DNA from: Saussurea involucrata
Lineage: Eukaryota; Streptophyta; Magnoliopsida; Asterales; Asteraceae
Reading direction: 5' to 3'
NCBI GenBank assembly: GCA_033807775.1
Contig: CM066317.1
Coordinates: forward strand, 8,019,870-8,083,869
DNA: 64,000 bases
Notes under the pieces: model-generated
What the model was told of the DNA's origin: nothing
Databases searched by the model: none
What the model saw: the letters and a program-made list of their open reading frames with translations, nothing else
Program-made: the position numbers and the translations under genes
Shown here: in pieces, positions 54,062 through 64,000 of the stretch
Layout of the letters: each line of letters begins with the position of its first letter
Position numbering within the stretch: position 1 is the stretch's first letter

Positions 54062-55036
54062 GGTTGGGTTGAGAAGTTGTGTTAACGTGATAAATGTTTT
54101 GGTAAAAAATTATAGTCTCAATCAACAATGATATTTCCTCCGACCACTGCTTCAGTAACCAAGGTTCATACGACCAACGATCATACTACCTATGATTATG
54201 GTTAAAATTGACAGATAGGATCCTCGACCCATGGTCGATGATGATTCAACTTCGATCCTTGATCGATGATTATGTATCCAAGATCGAAGTTCCCTTCGGC
54301 GACATTATACTAACGACGTACATTTATTACATCGACCATTATGTATGGTTTTATTTCAGAAATAAAGGCACCTACGATCATTAACTACAAAGGATCACAA
54401 CGTAAAGCCAAGATCCAAGACAATTTAATGACGATGGTTTTTCTTCATTTAATGTCAATTAAAGTCGACCGTTGGCTCTATCCTACGGATTAACTATAAA
54501 TAGCCAGAAGATCACAAATAACAGAGAGATTAATCAGAACCTCACGCAAGTAAAAAACACTAGCAAAAAGTCTTTTATATTATTTACTAGTTTCCACGAC
54601 TGACGTATTAAATTACTCGCAATATTGTACTTGTTCTAAAGGAAGATGTCACTGATTGACATCCATAGTGTATCAACGATCTCTTGTATCATCTACGGTT
54701 TTTCCTCGTGTAAGGGTTATTCCGCGTCATCAATTCTCTTGCCTCCTTGTTCTTATTTTCCGTTTTTTGTATGTGTTTATTTCAATGTGGTTGATCTTTG
54801 GTTGTTAAAGCTCCTAAAATAAACCTTGAATTATATTTAGTGTAACTTTTGGCATAAACAAAAAGCATGAAAAGTGGTTATCAACCGTTGGATGCACATT
54901 AGAATGTGATGCACCGAGATGCATTAGATCAATTCAATTATCAAGTGCGATTCATGAGTGGCTTGAGATTAAAAGTGATCAATGGTTCAAATCAATTTCT
55001 CACGTTTTTTACGTTAACCCAACATCTCACACAATT
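54062..55036. mobile_element. Foldback MITE of the same family, copy 3, split by an insert
   Basis: Left arm (54062-54091) has GTTGGGTTGAGAAG and GTGTTAACGTGATAAA; the rest resumes near 54859 with GCATGAAAAGTGGTTATCAACCGTTGG and ends with TTACGTTAACCCAAC near 55023. The intervening 0.77 kb is foreign. Confidence 0.55.
54092..54858 (+). repeat. LTR-like insert, possibly a solo LTR
   Basis: Contains a TATA box in 'aactataaatagcc' (about 54497), a C-rich upstream part with repeated ATCGAT/GATCGA segments, and a T-rich downstream part. Candidate tips TGTTTTGG and CATAAACA are inverted-like, but no clean target duplication is visible. I cannot exclude a different type of insert. Confidence 0.35.
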
Positions 55037-55038
55037 CT

Positions 55039-55144
<106 letters not shown>

Positions 55145-55248
55145 AGGGTCAGGTTCAAGGGAAAACCTCAAAAAAAACGGAAAAATGAATAACACCTTTG
55201 GAGCCCTTCATCTATATGGTATGCACTTGTGCATATAGGTTATGTGTA
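55145..55248. other. Possible left arm of another GGTTCAA foldback element
   Basis: AGGGTCAGGTTCAAGGGAAAACC follows the TA/TG tract in the same way as the GGTTCAA tips at 35026 and 51420. The element would be interrupted by Tekay-2, so its right arm is outside the window. Confidence 0.35.
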
Positions 55249-55814
55249 TGTAACATCTCGAATTTCCGTTGTATTTTTGTAAATTATAAGTATTAACTTA
55301 AGGGTTTATTATGCCATTTCTTTAAAGTTAGTGGTGTAGTTGGTAAAATGAGTTATGACTCAGCAGTGTTTTAAGTAGGAGGTGTCACACAATTAGTCTT
55401 AAGTGACTAATTGTGTGTGTGGACACTCAGTAAGCAGAAAGAGAGAGAGAGAGAGAGAGAGAGATCGAGAGTGAAAGATAGAGAATTCGAGAAGAAGAGA
55501 TGGAGAAAAGTTAGCATTTCGAATTTGTGGTAGGAATCTGATTTCTATTACTAATTTCTTCAGTTAAGTAGTAAAATTGAAGCTTACAATTCATCTGTTC
55601 AGATTTTGTTTAAGCTGATAAAGTGAATTGGTGAAGAACACTGTGTTCAGAATCTATCAGGTGAGTTTATTCAACTCTCTTTAAAATTCAGCAATTAATG
55701 TTGAAATAGATGTGTAATATGTGTGTCTTAACATGTTAGTAGAACTTAATTGATGAGTAGTTGACTTATTTAGAAGTTTATGTGAACTGGCTTAATGATG
55801 AAGACGATGAACAG

Positions 55815-55980
55815 TGCTCGCGAAATGTTCACTTTGCGCAAGCCACTGTGGCGCAAAGTGAGTATCTCGCAAGCCACTGTTGCGAGAAGTGAGAATCTCG
55901 CTACTGTTGGTTGCGAGAAGTAGAACTTTTCGCCACTGTTGGTTGCGAGAAGTGGAGTATGTCGCCTCTGTAGGTTGCGA
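55815..55980. repeat. Hairpin minisatellite in Tekay-2 LTR
   Basis: Five successive hairpins share a CACTGT(T)GGTT-like loop: CACTTTGCGC/GCGCAAAGTG (55830-55860), CTCGCA/TGCGAG (55866-55886), CTCGC/GCGAG, TTCGC/GCGAG and GTCGC/GCGA. Confidence 0.85.
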
Positions 55981-56255
55981 AATTATCATTCTGTTATAAA
56001 ACCGATTTTTTATCATAAGTTGTCGATAGTTGTAAGGACTTGTCTTTATCAGTAATGAGTCCAAATAGATGAATAAAGAGTGATGCTATGTTGGGATTTC
56101 CATGCTAAATTGCAAAAAGGGGATAGTTAAGAAGTTGAGGAGATGAAATATTTATATTCTTATTATAGAATGTGTTATGAGATGTAGTATATGGTATTGT
56201 ATATACTTATGATAGAGTGTAATGGATCCATAGGCACTAGTTTGATATAAACACA

Positions 56256-56594
56256 TGGAATTGATGTAAGTAATCGTAATTCCAGTGTGTGTATGTTAAA
56301 TGTGAAATTGATGTGAGAAATCGTAATTCCCATTTATATGAAATAAGGAATTGATGTGAGTAATCGTAATTCCTGAGTGTATGTTAAATATGGAATTGAT
56401 GTGAGTAATCGTAATTCCTATTTTTCATTATTGAGAAATTATGGGATTGATGTGAGTAATCGTAATTCCTGATTTCTGAGGAGGAATAGAGATTGACATG
56501 AGTAATTGTAATCTCTACATCCTTTCCAATAAATAGGCATGTGTAATTGCGATTTATTGGATGAGAGCATTGATCTAGAATCTGGGATTGATTC
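56256..56594. promoter_or_regulatory. Stem-loop array in Tekay-2 LTR
   Basis: Eight inverted repeats in 340 bases: TGGAATT/AATTCCA (56256-56284), a weaker copy (56304-56330), AGGAATT/AATTCCT (56346-56373), GGAATT/AATTCC (56392-56417), GGGATT/AATTCC (56443-56469), AGAGATT/AATCTCT (56488-56516), CCAATAAAT/ATTTATTGG (56526-56560) and GAATC/GATTC (56578-56594). The loop is nearly constant in the first six (GATGTGAGTAATCGT or GACATGAGTAATTGT) and related in the seventh (AGGCATGTGTAATTGCG). Function unknown. Confidence 0.78.
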
Positions 56595-57099
56595 GTAGAA
56601 GGCTCTGGTGTATGATAATATGACTAGGTGAATTAGTTATAGTTATGGGAGTGGGGTGGATTACCATTGTTGAAAGGAGTTGTTGTACGGTAAGATGGGT
56701 GAAAACAGGTTTGATTTATCTGTTGAGATTTTAATTGTTAATTTTAATTTGATTTGAATACTCTCACTAGGCGAAAGCCTAATGTTTCAAGTTGAATTTT
56801 CTTACCAGGTACAAGCTCCGGAAAGTAAGCGGGGATGTGTGATGAGAACTTTTGGAAAGATTCAAACTTAGAGATGACAGAGGATCTAGATATTCTTTTG
56901 ATGTTTTTGGGACAAAGGCTAGATAACTTAGTTAATCTGATTATGATGTATGATTAGATTAATAGGTTATTTGAGTTAGATGCGTTGTATATAAAACCTT
57001 TACAATTGATCCTCAGGTTATCAAAGTTTGAAGTTTTATGATCATAACTTGTGTATTATTCAAGGTTTAAATTAGCCCTGTTTTTAGGGTGTTACAATA

Positions 57100-57111
57100 T
57101 GGTATCAGAGC
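57100..57111 (+). promoter_or_regulatory. Tekay-2 primer binding site, tRNA-iMet
   Basis: TGGTATCAGAGC three bases after the LTR. A second copy occurs at about 57316-57327, after the TRIM segment. Confidence 0.9.
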
Positions 57112-57313
57112 CGGGAACCGGACTGGTGTGCCAGCGAGGACGCTGGGCTCCCAAGCGGGGTGGATTGTAAGATCCCACATTGGTTGGGGAGGGGAACAAA
57201 GGTTGCCTTATAAGGGACTTGATACCTCCTCTATCAGACGCGTTTTAAAACCGTGAGTCCAGGTGTGTGGACAAAACGGACAATATCTGGTACGGTTGGC
57301 CTGGGATGTTACA
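57112..57313 (+). mobile_element. TRIM internal region plus one TRIM LTR in the Tekay-2 leader
   Basis: Directly after the primer site comes the short internal region of a plant TRIM (GGTGTGCCAGCGAGGACGCT, then a purine tract AAGCGGGGTGGAT). One TRIM LTR follows from 57166 (TGTAAGATCCCACATTGG, ACGCGTTTTAAAACCGTGAG, CGGACAATATCTGG, ending GATGTTACA at 57313) and then a second iMet primer site and normal Tekay leader. It resembles Cassandra-related TRIMs but lacks the 5S-like block. The 5' TRIM LTR is missing; the Tekay LTR stands in its place. Confidence 0.82.
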
Positions 57314-57582
57314 GATGGTATCAGAGCAGTAGTTTAAGCGAACTAGGTATGATTTTGAGATACCTAGACTTAAGCTGTGATGAATTAAGTTATGATCCGT
57401 GAGGTATGGGTAGAATTGTTAAGACTGGGTAGTCTTAGAGTCGACGGAAATACGCGAAGTTAGTACTGTAACGATGGTAATGAGGATTCTCATGTATAAT
57501 ATGTTCGCAATTTCAATTAGCTACTGTTATTATGAATATATTGTTACACAAGCATACTTGTTTCAAATTGTTACAGTGACTG

Positions 57583-58925
57583 ATGAGCGGTAAAGTACGT
57601 TTTGTATGTCTAGTTATGTATAAACCATTTCTGATGGGTATTCTTTTGTGCTCATTCAGAATAATGGTAAATACACCGCCGAGGTCTCCTAATTCTTCTG
57701 TGGATAGGACTTGGTTAGATGAGACGGGAGAAAGACCAACTGGAGTAGGCGGAGTTCATGAGACGCCACCAGATTTTCTTTCTTTAGGAAGAGTGCGTAA
57801 TCCGGCACATAGAGGGGGTACCAGTACTGCTGATCAAACACCACCGGATTCGAGTATGGAAGGTCGGATAATGGATAATGTAACCAGATTGAAGAATGCA
57901 TCAATGGAAAGACAAGCTGAAATGATGAACACCACTATGGGAAGACAAGCAGAAATGTTTATGAAAATGTTTAACGATCGGAGTGCGGAACCGAGGCGAA
58001 CAGAGATTGATTTCAGTGTGATAAATCCAACTGGTAACCCAGGTCCAGAGACGGAAAGAAGGGTTGATAGAAATTGCTCCTACAAAACCTTTTTGAACTG
58101 TAAACCACCAGAATTCAAAGGAGAAGATAGCCCAATAGCCTGTATGAATTGTCTAAGAGAAATTGAACAAGCTTTTCGAGCTTGTAAGTGTTATGATGAA
58201 AAGTCAAAAGTTAGATTTGGATCACAGATGTTACGCGGTAACGCGCTATCTTGGTGGAACGTGTTGTCAGCTTCAGTGTCAGAAGCAGTTCTAAAAGCCA
58301 TGACTTGGGAACAGTTCAAAGCAAAGATTATGGAGGAATATTGTAACGAAACTGAAATGGATCGAATTGAGGAAGAGTTCCGGAATCTCAAGAAAGGCAA
58401 CATGACGGTGAGAAAGTATACAGAATCTTTCATGGAAAATCTTAACTTGGTGGGGCATGTGGCTCCGACTGAAAAAGGTAAAGTTAAGGCTTATTTGAAG
58501 GGTCTATCGGCAGATATGATGACAAGGGTCCGAAGTTCGAGAGCTTCTACGTTAAGAGAAACTATTGAAGAAGCGAAAGTAATAGAAGAAATGTATGCTA
58601 AGGACAAAGAAGAGAAAGCGCAGGTAGGAGAGAAAAGAAAAGGGGAAGTTCGATCGGGATCATCGTATGTATCAAAGCCCTTTTCTGATGGCCCGCATTT
58701 AGAGCCGCGTCAAGAACCGAATTGGTGTTCGAAATGTCGAAATAGGCATTTTGGTCCATGTCAGGGGACCATGTTTGAATGTTATAAGTGTGGAAAAAGT
58801 GGGCATTCTATGAATAATTGTCCTATTCGAGGATCTACGTGCTATGAATGCAAGCAACCTGGCCATTACCGTCGGGATTGCCCAAAGTTGAAGAAGGAGG
58901 GAGATCAAAGTAAGAGAAATGATAT
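57583..58925 (+). pseudogene. gag: Tekay-2 Gag, truncated
   Basis: The likely start is the ATG at 57664 (MVNTPPRS). The capsid region (FKGEDSPIACMNCLREIEQA, EYCNETEMDRIEEEFRNL) and zinc knuckles (CYKCGKSGHSMNNC, CYECKQPGHYRRDC) are nearly the same as Tekay-1. The frame enters the inserted LTR at 58926 and stops at 58960-58962, losing protease and pol. Confidence 0.9.
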
Positions 58926-59504
58926 TGTAACATCCCAAATTTTCAGTTATATTATTTTGTGAATTACAAATTAACTTGAGGGTTAAGTTGTAATTGTTTA
59001 CAAGTGTTGATTGAAGAAGATTTCCAATTTGAGGGTTGTATTGTTATTTCTTTAAAGTTGGAGGTTTGTTTGGTAATATGGTTAATGACTCATGTGTTTT
59101 TAGTGAGGTGTCATTAAGTTAGCATGTTAGCTAAAAGGTGTGTGTGTTATGTGCATTGTGTGTGTGTGTTCGGTTTTGAGAAGAGAAACCAAGAGGGAGA
59201 TAGAGAAATCGAGAAAGAGAAGGAAGAAAAGAAAGATTTGCTGGGAATTTATCTAATCTGCTGTTGGTTTGAAGAATCATAAGGTAAACATCTCATTGTA
59301 AATTCTTCATCTTAGTAGTAAAAGTGTTCTTAGAAGATTTTGATGGGTTTTGGGTAAATTATGATGATAATGAGAATCTGAGTTTTAGGATGTGTTAAGA
59401 TAAGTGTATTAAACATATCTGCAAATTGGCATAAACAAACATAGATTAAAAGTACAAAAATCTGGGTTTAGAATGAACTTAGTGGACTGAGACTTGGATG
59501 AACA

Positions 59505-59795
59505 TCATCGAAGTCGCAACCTTGAGTTGCGACATTCATGATTGTCGCAATGGGTAATTGCGACTTGGAGTTGGAGTCGCAGTAGACCATTGCGACTTGG
59601 CTTTGGAATCGCAACAGTTGGTTGCGACTTGGGTCGAAATCGCAATGGGTAGTTGCGACTTGGTACTGTAGTCGCAACAGTTCACTGCGATTTGGATTTG
59701 GGATCGCAATAGAGGACTGCGACTTCTGTTGGTTGCGATTTGGAAGTGAAATCGCAATAGGTGATTGCGATTTCAGTTCATTGCGACTTGAGATG
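59505..59795. repeat. GTCGCAA/TTGCGAC hairpin minisatellite
   Basis: About ten units such as GTCGCAACCTTGAGTTGCGA, GTCGCAATGGGTAATTGCGA and GAAATCGCAATAGGTGATTG; the arms (GTCGCAA/TTGCGAC, ATCGCAA/TTGCGAT) vary in step and the 7-10-base loops are less conserved. Confidence 0.85.
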
Positions 59796-60839
59796 TGATT
59801 TTAAGAGATTAAGGATTTTCAGTTGTAGAGGGTTCTGTTTTGATGATTAATATCAGTATATGTAAACTGAATAATACAGTAAGCTGTGGTAGTGAAGAAA
59901 GGAGCCTTACGAGTTAAAAAGGACTAAAAGGAGTGATAACGCATCAGGTGAGTTTATTCAACTCTCTTTAAAATTCAGTAATTAATCTTGAATTAGATGC
60001 TTTATATATATGCATGAATATGTTTTATGTGGATTGGATTAAATTAGAGATAAGCCAAGAGGGCGATTAAAAGTTGTGTTATGTGGATTTCCATGCTAAA
60101 ACTTCTAAGATGAGTTATCTATGAAGTTGATGAACTAGTAATTATTATTAATCTTGCATGCTAAGTTTGATTATTTACTACATGAAATTACTATGTGGTT
60201 ATGAACTCTAAATATGATTTGAAGCTTTATTGAGATAAACTATAAAGATCCATCCATGAGTTCAAAGATATAGATTAACAACTGATATATATTAACTCTC
60301 GTGTTAAATTACTATGAGGGGATAGTTAAGAAGTTGATGAACATGAATTATTCATATTCCTTATAATGAGCAGGATTATCTGTTATATGCAATATGTTAG
60401 ATGATTATGAATTCTAAATGTGATTGAGAAGCCAAATTGAGATATATTATAAAGGCTTATCTATGAGTTCGAAAATATAAATAACTATTGAGATGGTGAT
60501 CATCATATCAGATTTCAGAGAAGGGGTAATAAAGAGATTGAGATGTGGGTAATAATATTCTTTATTTTATATATAGAATATGTTCAGAGAAATGATACAT
60601 TCTATGCTGGACGCATATAGTAGTATCGATTGTATTATATTATGTGATTATGTGCTTTTACTAAAATAGGCATCCGGTCACCGAGGGCACTTGGGTACGG
60701 TATAATGGGAACCGATTACTCGCCATAGACAAAAGGGGTGTAATTTTAGTAATTGGGTGAACCTTGAACCATCGTGAGTCCCGATTGAGTATCGCGATAT
60801 TATAAGCCCATTGGGACCATTGATGCAGAGGTGGAATGT

Positions 60840-61055
60840 GGAATAGGCAGATTTTGATTTGTAATTCCCATTTCGATTTATGGAAGATCAGAGATTTCCA
60901 TTGTTTTCGGGAAGATCGGAGATTTCCCTGTGATGAGAGGAAGATTAGAGATAGGCATAAAGTAATTTGTAATCTCTACTTCCTGATTAAGAAATAGGCA
61001 AGTTTTGACTTGTAATTTCTTGTGTGTGAATATTGATTGTGAATCTGGAATGATT
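60840..61055. promoter_or_regulatory. Stem-loop array in LARD-like LTR
   Basis: GGAAT/ATTCC (60840-60868), TGGAA/TTCCA (60881-60900), GGGAA/TTCCC (60909-60928), AGGAAG/CTTCCT enclosing AGAGAT/ATCTCT (60939-60983), AAGAAAT/ATTTCTT (60989-61021) and GAATC/GATTC (61041-61055). The order is parallel to the Tekay LTR arrays. Confidence 0.72.
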
Positions 61056-61562
61056 CAGAGTTAAACCTTATTTTGTTGTTACGATTAAATGAGTTAGTCG
61101 TAGGATTGGGAGTGGGGTAGATTCCCCGATTTTGGAAAGGAGTTGTCGTACGGTAAGATGGGTGAGAACAAGTTTGAGTTATCTGTTCATGTTTTAATTA
61201 TTAAATTTTATTTTGATTTGAGTATTCTCACTAGGCGAAAGCCTAATGTTTCAAGTTGAATCTTCTTACCAGGTACAAGCTCCGGGAAGTAGCGGGAACG
61301 AGAGAAGAGAACTTTTGGAGAGATTCAGACTTAGAGATAACAAAGGATCTAGTTATTCTTTGAAGTCTTTGGGACAGTTGTTTAGATAATTCGATCAAGC
61401 TGATTGTTATGAGGTGATTAGATTAATAAGTTATTTAAGTAATGTCAGTTGTATATAAAAACCTTACATTTGATCCTCAGGTTATATAAGTTTGAAAGTT
61501 TTGATCATAACTGGTGGAAATTTCAAGGTTTAAATTGACTCCGTTTTTAGGGTGTTTCAGTA

Positions 61563-61574
61563 TGGTATCAGAGC
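61563..61574 (+). promoter_or_regulatory. LARD-like primer binding site, tRNA-iMet
   Basis: TGGTATCAGAGC three bases after the LTR. Confidence 0.9.
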
Positions 61575-61959
61575 CCTAGTTTAAGTGAACTAAGTATGCT
61601 GATGAGATACTTAGACTTAAGCTGAGACGTAGTAGGTTATGATATGTGAGATATGGGTAGAAGTGTTAAGACGGGATAGTCTTAGAGTTAACAGAAATAC
61701 GTGAAATTAGTGCTATGACAATGATAATGGGGATTCTCCTGTATGATATGTTCACAATTACAATTAGCTACTGTTATTATGAATACATTGTTACACGAGC
61801 ATGTCTATTTCTGAATTGTTACAGTGACTAACGATCGGTAAAGTACGTTGTTGTATGTATGTAAGTGCATAATCATTTCGCATGGTTATCTCTATAAGTT
61901 ATAGTAAAGTGATGGTGAATTTATCACCCAGGTCCTTTAAAGGACAGAGCAGTATATGA

Positions 61960-64000
61960 TTGGGGTTTTGAAGGACAACCTAGAAATTGGTGGGACTCAT
62001 GAAAGTCTGCCAAAGCAATCTTTAATAGGTGATTTGATAGGTGCAGAGATAGAGTATGAGATGATTGGTTAATACAGAATTACTATGACATGGTTGAGTA
62101 TGGGAGCCATGGAATGCAGATGTAGCAATTATTATAAGGCCGAGAGGGCGATTTCGGGTCGAAAGTAAAGTGTCAATGATAAGTTATGTAAGTAACACGA
62201 TTGACCTTGTTTGAGTAAATAGCCTTCATTGCGAGTGAATTTTGCGCATGATGTTTTAGTGTGTGTTACATGAGTTTTCTTGATTTCAAATCAAATGCAT
62301 AAATAACAGTTTTATTCAAGGATGAGTTAGTATGTGCAAGTATGTATAAAAAAAAGGGGGCAATTTCAATTACGCTGCCTAACGAAATTTTGGGGCTTAG
62401 CAACTTGCAAAATACTTCATACTTTACATAAAAAGTTGTATGATAGCAAATAGGTCAAGAAAGTGTTGATCAGTAAACTTTTTATAAACAACAAAGGTAT
62501 TGATTTGATGATATTATATAAAAGAGTGTGAGAAACGACTAGTTTACTCTATGTCAGTAAATTTTAAACTTTTGTCGTATGAAAAGATTTTCATTTAAGG
62601 TATTACTGTTGTAACAACATTTTTGATTAAGAAAGATTGAGTTTTACGTAAATTTATAGACAAACGGTTTTGAGATTGTTGTGTAGTACATGGGAGTTAT
62701 GAAAATGATTAGGGCGTGTGTGCTCACGTTGTTTTTAATGTTATTTATTTAAATGAGAAAAGTATGGATTGAGTTATTTATTTTATTGTCATGCATGAAG
62801 GCTATGAACTCGCTAGATCGTAGAGTATTACGCTTTAAACTAAGAAAGAACTCCAAGAGAGGAGAGGTGTTGGATAAACCTTGGGAGAAAGTTTGTGGTT
62901 TTGGTAATCGTATTCAAATGAGAGATGAACGGTGATAAAGTCGAAAGTAAACTTTAGTAACATCAATACGAGGGTCTGTATCTTTGTTCGGTGATTAGTA
63001 ATACAATTGCCGAGTGTCGGGCATGTCTGGAGGAAGAATTAGGTTCAGGGTTAAGGAAGTATTGAGATGTCAAGTTTTGACTTTGAAGGCGAGAGTTGTA
63101 AGGTGTATGAGGCCTTTTGTGTGTCACAGGGTGCGGTCTGGATGCGTTCCGCGTATGCCCGTGCGAGTAGTAGCAAAACCGTGAGCGATACCGGTATGTT
63201 GTTATGCAGAAGGTATGCGCAAAGTGAGTATTAGTGTGTGGGACAATTGGGGGAATTTTGAGTTTGATTAATTATAACCTAAGTGAAAGTTATGTGGTCG
63301 AAGCATGTTTTTTTTGGTATTTTGTGGTTGTATAATAATTTTTGTCGTATTACATTTTGAAAATGTGAAGGTTTTGAGAGTGATAAACTGTTCTTTTGAA
63401 GTCAATGGCCAATTAAAGGATTAATAAGGTTAAGATCTTGAGTAAAGAGGAAATTTTGATTTACGTAATCGTGTGAGTGACACGTGTTTGACCAAACGTT
63501 TGTTTTGACCTTAAAGGCCTAATTAATATACAAATGAGTCTTTTGAATAGCTGTCAGTTTAATGATTCGAGATGGAGTATTAAATGTGTTGTATGCTTAA
63601 CTGCATTGTATTTGAACCAGTGACAGTTTAAGTGTTGGCCTTAGGTGTAGAGACTGTTTGATATTTTACTTAGTATCTTTGAAACTAATGAACCTGGGCA
63701 GATTATATACATTGTGGAGTATGAAAAGAGTTGTGTGTACATGCAAATGATTTGATTTCATTGGGAAAGTAGCAATGAAGGGGTCGTAAGATTATCACAT
63801 CTCGGAGCGTATGTTGCATAATATGAGTTAGATGTATTTATTTGCATGAGTTGATATTGATAAATAATCTTTAAATCCTTTGAGTAGATGACTCGGTTTT
63901 GGATTCAGTAAAGTCTTAAGAACTTTGAACCGATTTGATAAGCTTGGCGTAGGCTTGGGGTTGAACTTGCATAATCAGTATTGAAAATTTAAGTTATATA
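61960..64000. other. Non-coding interior of the LARD-like element
   Basis: Two kilobases with no frame above about 60 codons and no domain. Codon-like remnants of gag end near 61960. Notable points are an A8G5 purine run near 62347-62360 and many short T/A-rich direct repeats. It is not recognisable as host sequence. Confidence 0.45.

Larger units (their letters stand above)
55249..57096 (+). repeat. Tekay-2 5' LTR
   Basis: TGTAACATCTCG...GGGTGTTACA, 1848 bp. A (GA)n tract is at 55440-55465, a hairpin minisatellite at 55815-55980 and the stem-loop array at 56256-56594. Confidence 0.9.
58926..61559 (+). repeat. LTR of the LARD-like element
   Basis: TGTAACATCCC...GGGTGTTTCA; the last bases would be GTTACA in relatives. 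A hairpin minisatellite (59505-59795), a roughly 215-bp module in three diverged copies (60070-60600) and a stem-loop array (60840-61055) explain the greater length compared with the two Tekay LTRs. Confidence 0.85.
55249..64000 (+). mobile_element. Tekay-type element 2 (Tekay-2), truncated by window and nested insert
   Basis: A 5' LTR (55249-57096), primer site, chimeric leader, and gag up to the zinc knuckles, where another LTR is inserted at 58926. Its pol and 3' LTR would lie beyond 64000. Gag is close to Tekay-1, while its LTR is clearly different in sequence but parallel in layout. Confidence 0.85.
58926..64000 (+). mobile_element. LARD-like relative of Tekay, 5' LTR and non-coding interior
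   Basis: Inserted in the Tekay-2 gag after the zinc knuckles. It has a 2634-bp LTR, an initiator-Met primer site and a leader that aligns with the Tekay leader up to the gag start codon (61912). After 15 codons (MVNLSPRSFKG...) the frame ends, and no gag or pol domain appears in the remaining 2 kb. The candidate left TSD is GATAT (58921-58925); the right end is outside the window. Confidence 0.72.

Noticed and set aside
57166..57313. Cassandra retrotransposon with a 5S rRNA domain
   Set aside because: The LTR has the matching outer parts but no 5S-like internal promoter block, so a 5S-containing Cassandra is not supported.

Overview
This window is repeat-dominated nuclear DNA of a eudicot plant. 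The composition of element families (an Athila-type Ty3 element with a tRNA-Asp primer site, Tekay-type chromoviruses and a TRIM with tRNA-iMet primer sites, a Ty1/copia element with an extra downstream ORF, hAT, MULE, PIF/Harbinger, CACTA and Helitron DNA transposons) fits a large-genome species. From memory the copia extra ORF and the LTR style look like Asteraceae, but that is a guess. I find no convincing host gene, tRNA or rRNA gene.

Layout. 1-1138: an LTR-like remnant and a Helitron-type 3' terminus. 1670-18840: a hAT element with a perfect 8-bp target duplication. A 14.5-kb Athila-type retroelement (1744-16256, TSD AACGC) sits inside it, and that element's pol carries a 1.58-kb solo LTR (7351-8930, TSD TGAAG). 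19352-20580: a foldback MITE, an LTR fragment and 77-bp tandem repeats. 20581-31805: a MULE transposase gene on the minus strand, split by a nearly intact Tekay-type element (22807-31436, TSD AGACT). 32332-34994: a MULE derivative with long TIRs that lost its transposase core but keeps an OTU protease-like domain. 35509-45182: a very young copia element (LTRs differ at 3 of 705 positions by eye, TSD ATATC) that lacks integrase and carries an extra ORF. 45290-55145: a dense nest of DNA elements: a large foldback, a PIF/Harbinger element hosting a MULE MITE and a Helitron that hosts a CACTA MITE, several foldback elements set in (TA)n tracts, and a Helitron helicase remnant. 55249-64000: a second Tekay-type element whose leader is fused to a TRIM, interrupted in gag by the 2.6-kb LTR of a third, apparently non-coding relative that runs off the window.

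How the parts relate. Each insertion truncates or splits an older one, so the order of events can be read: hAT, then Athila, then solo LTR; MULE, then Tekay-1; Tekay-2, then the LARD-like element. The most interesting signals lie in non-coding parts of retroelements. The three Tekay-type LTRs share an ordered array of short stem-loops whose stems differ in sequence but stay paired while the loop core is conserved. The copia element repeats one motif (GTTAATACTGCT-like) in its U3, in gag, upstream of a putative internal promoter, and in its extra ORF.
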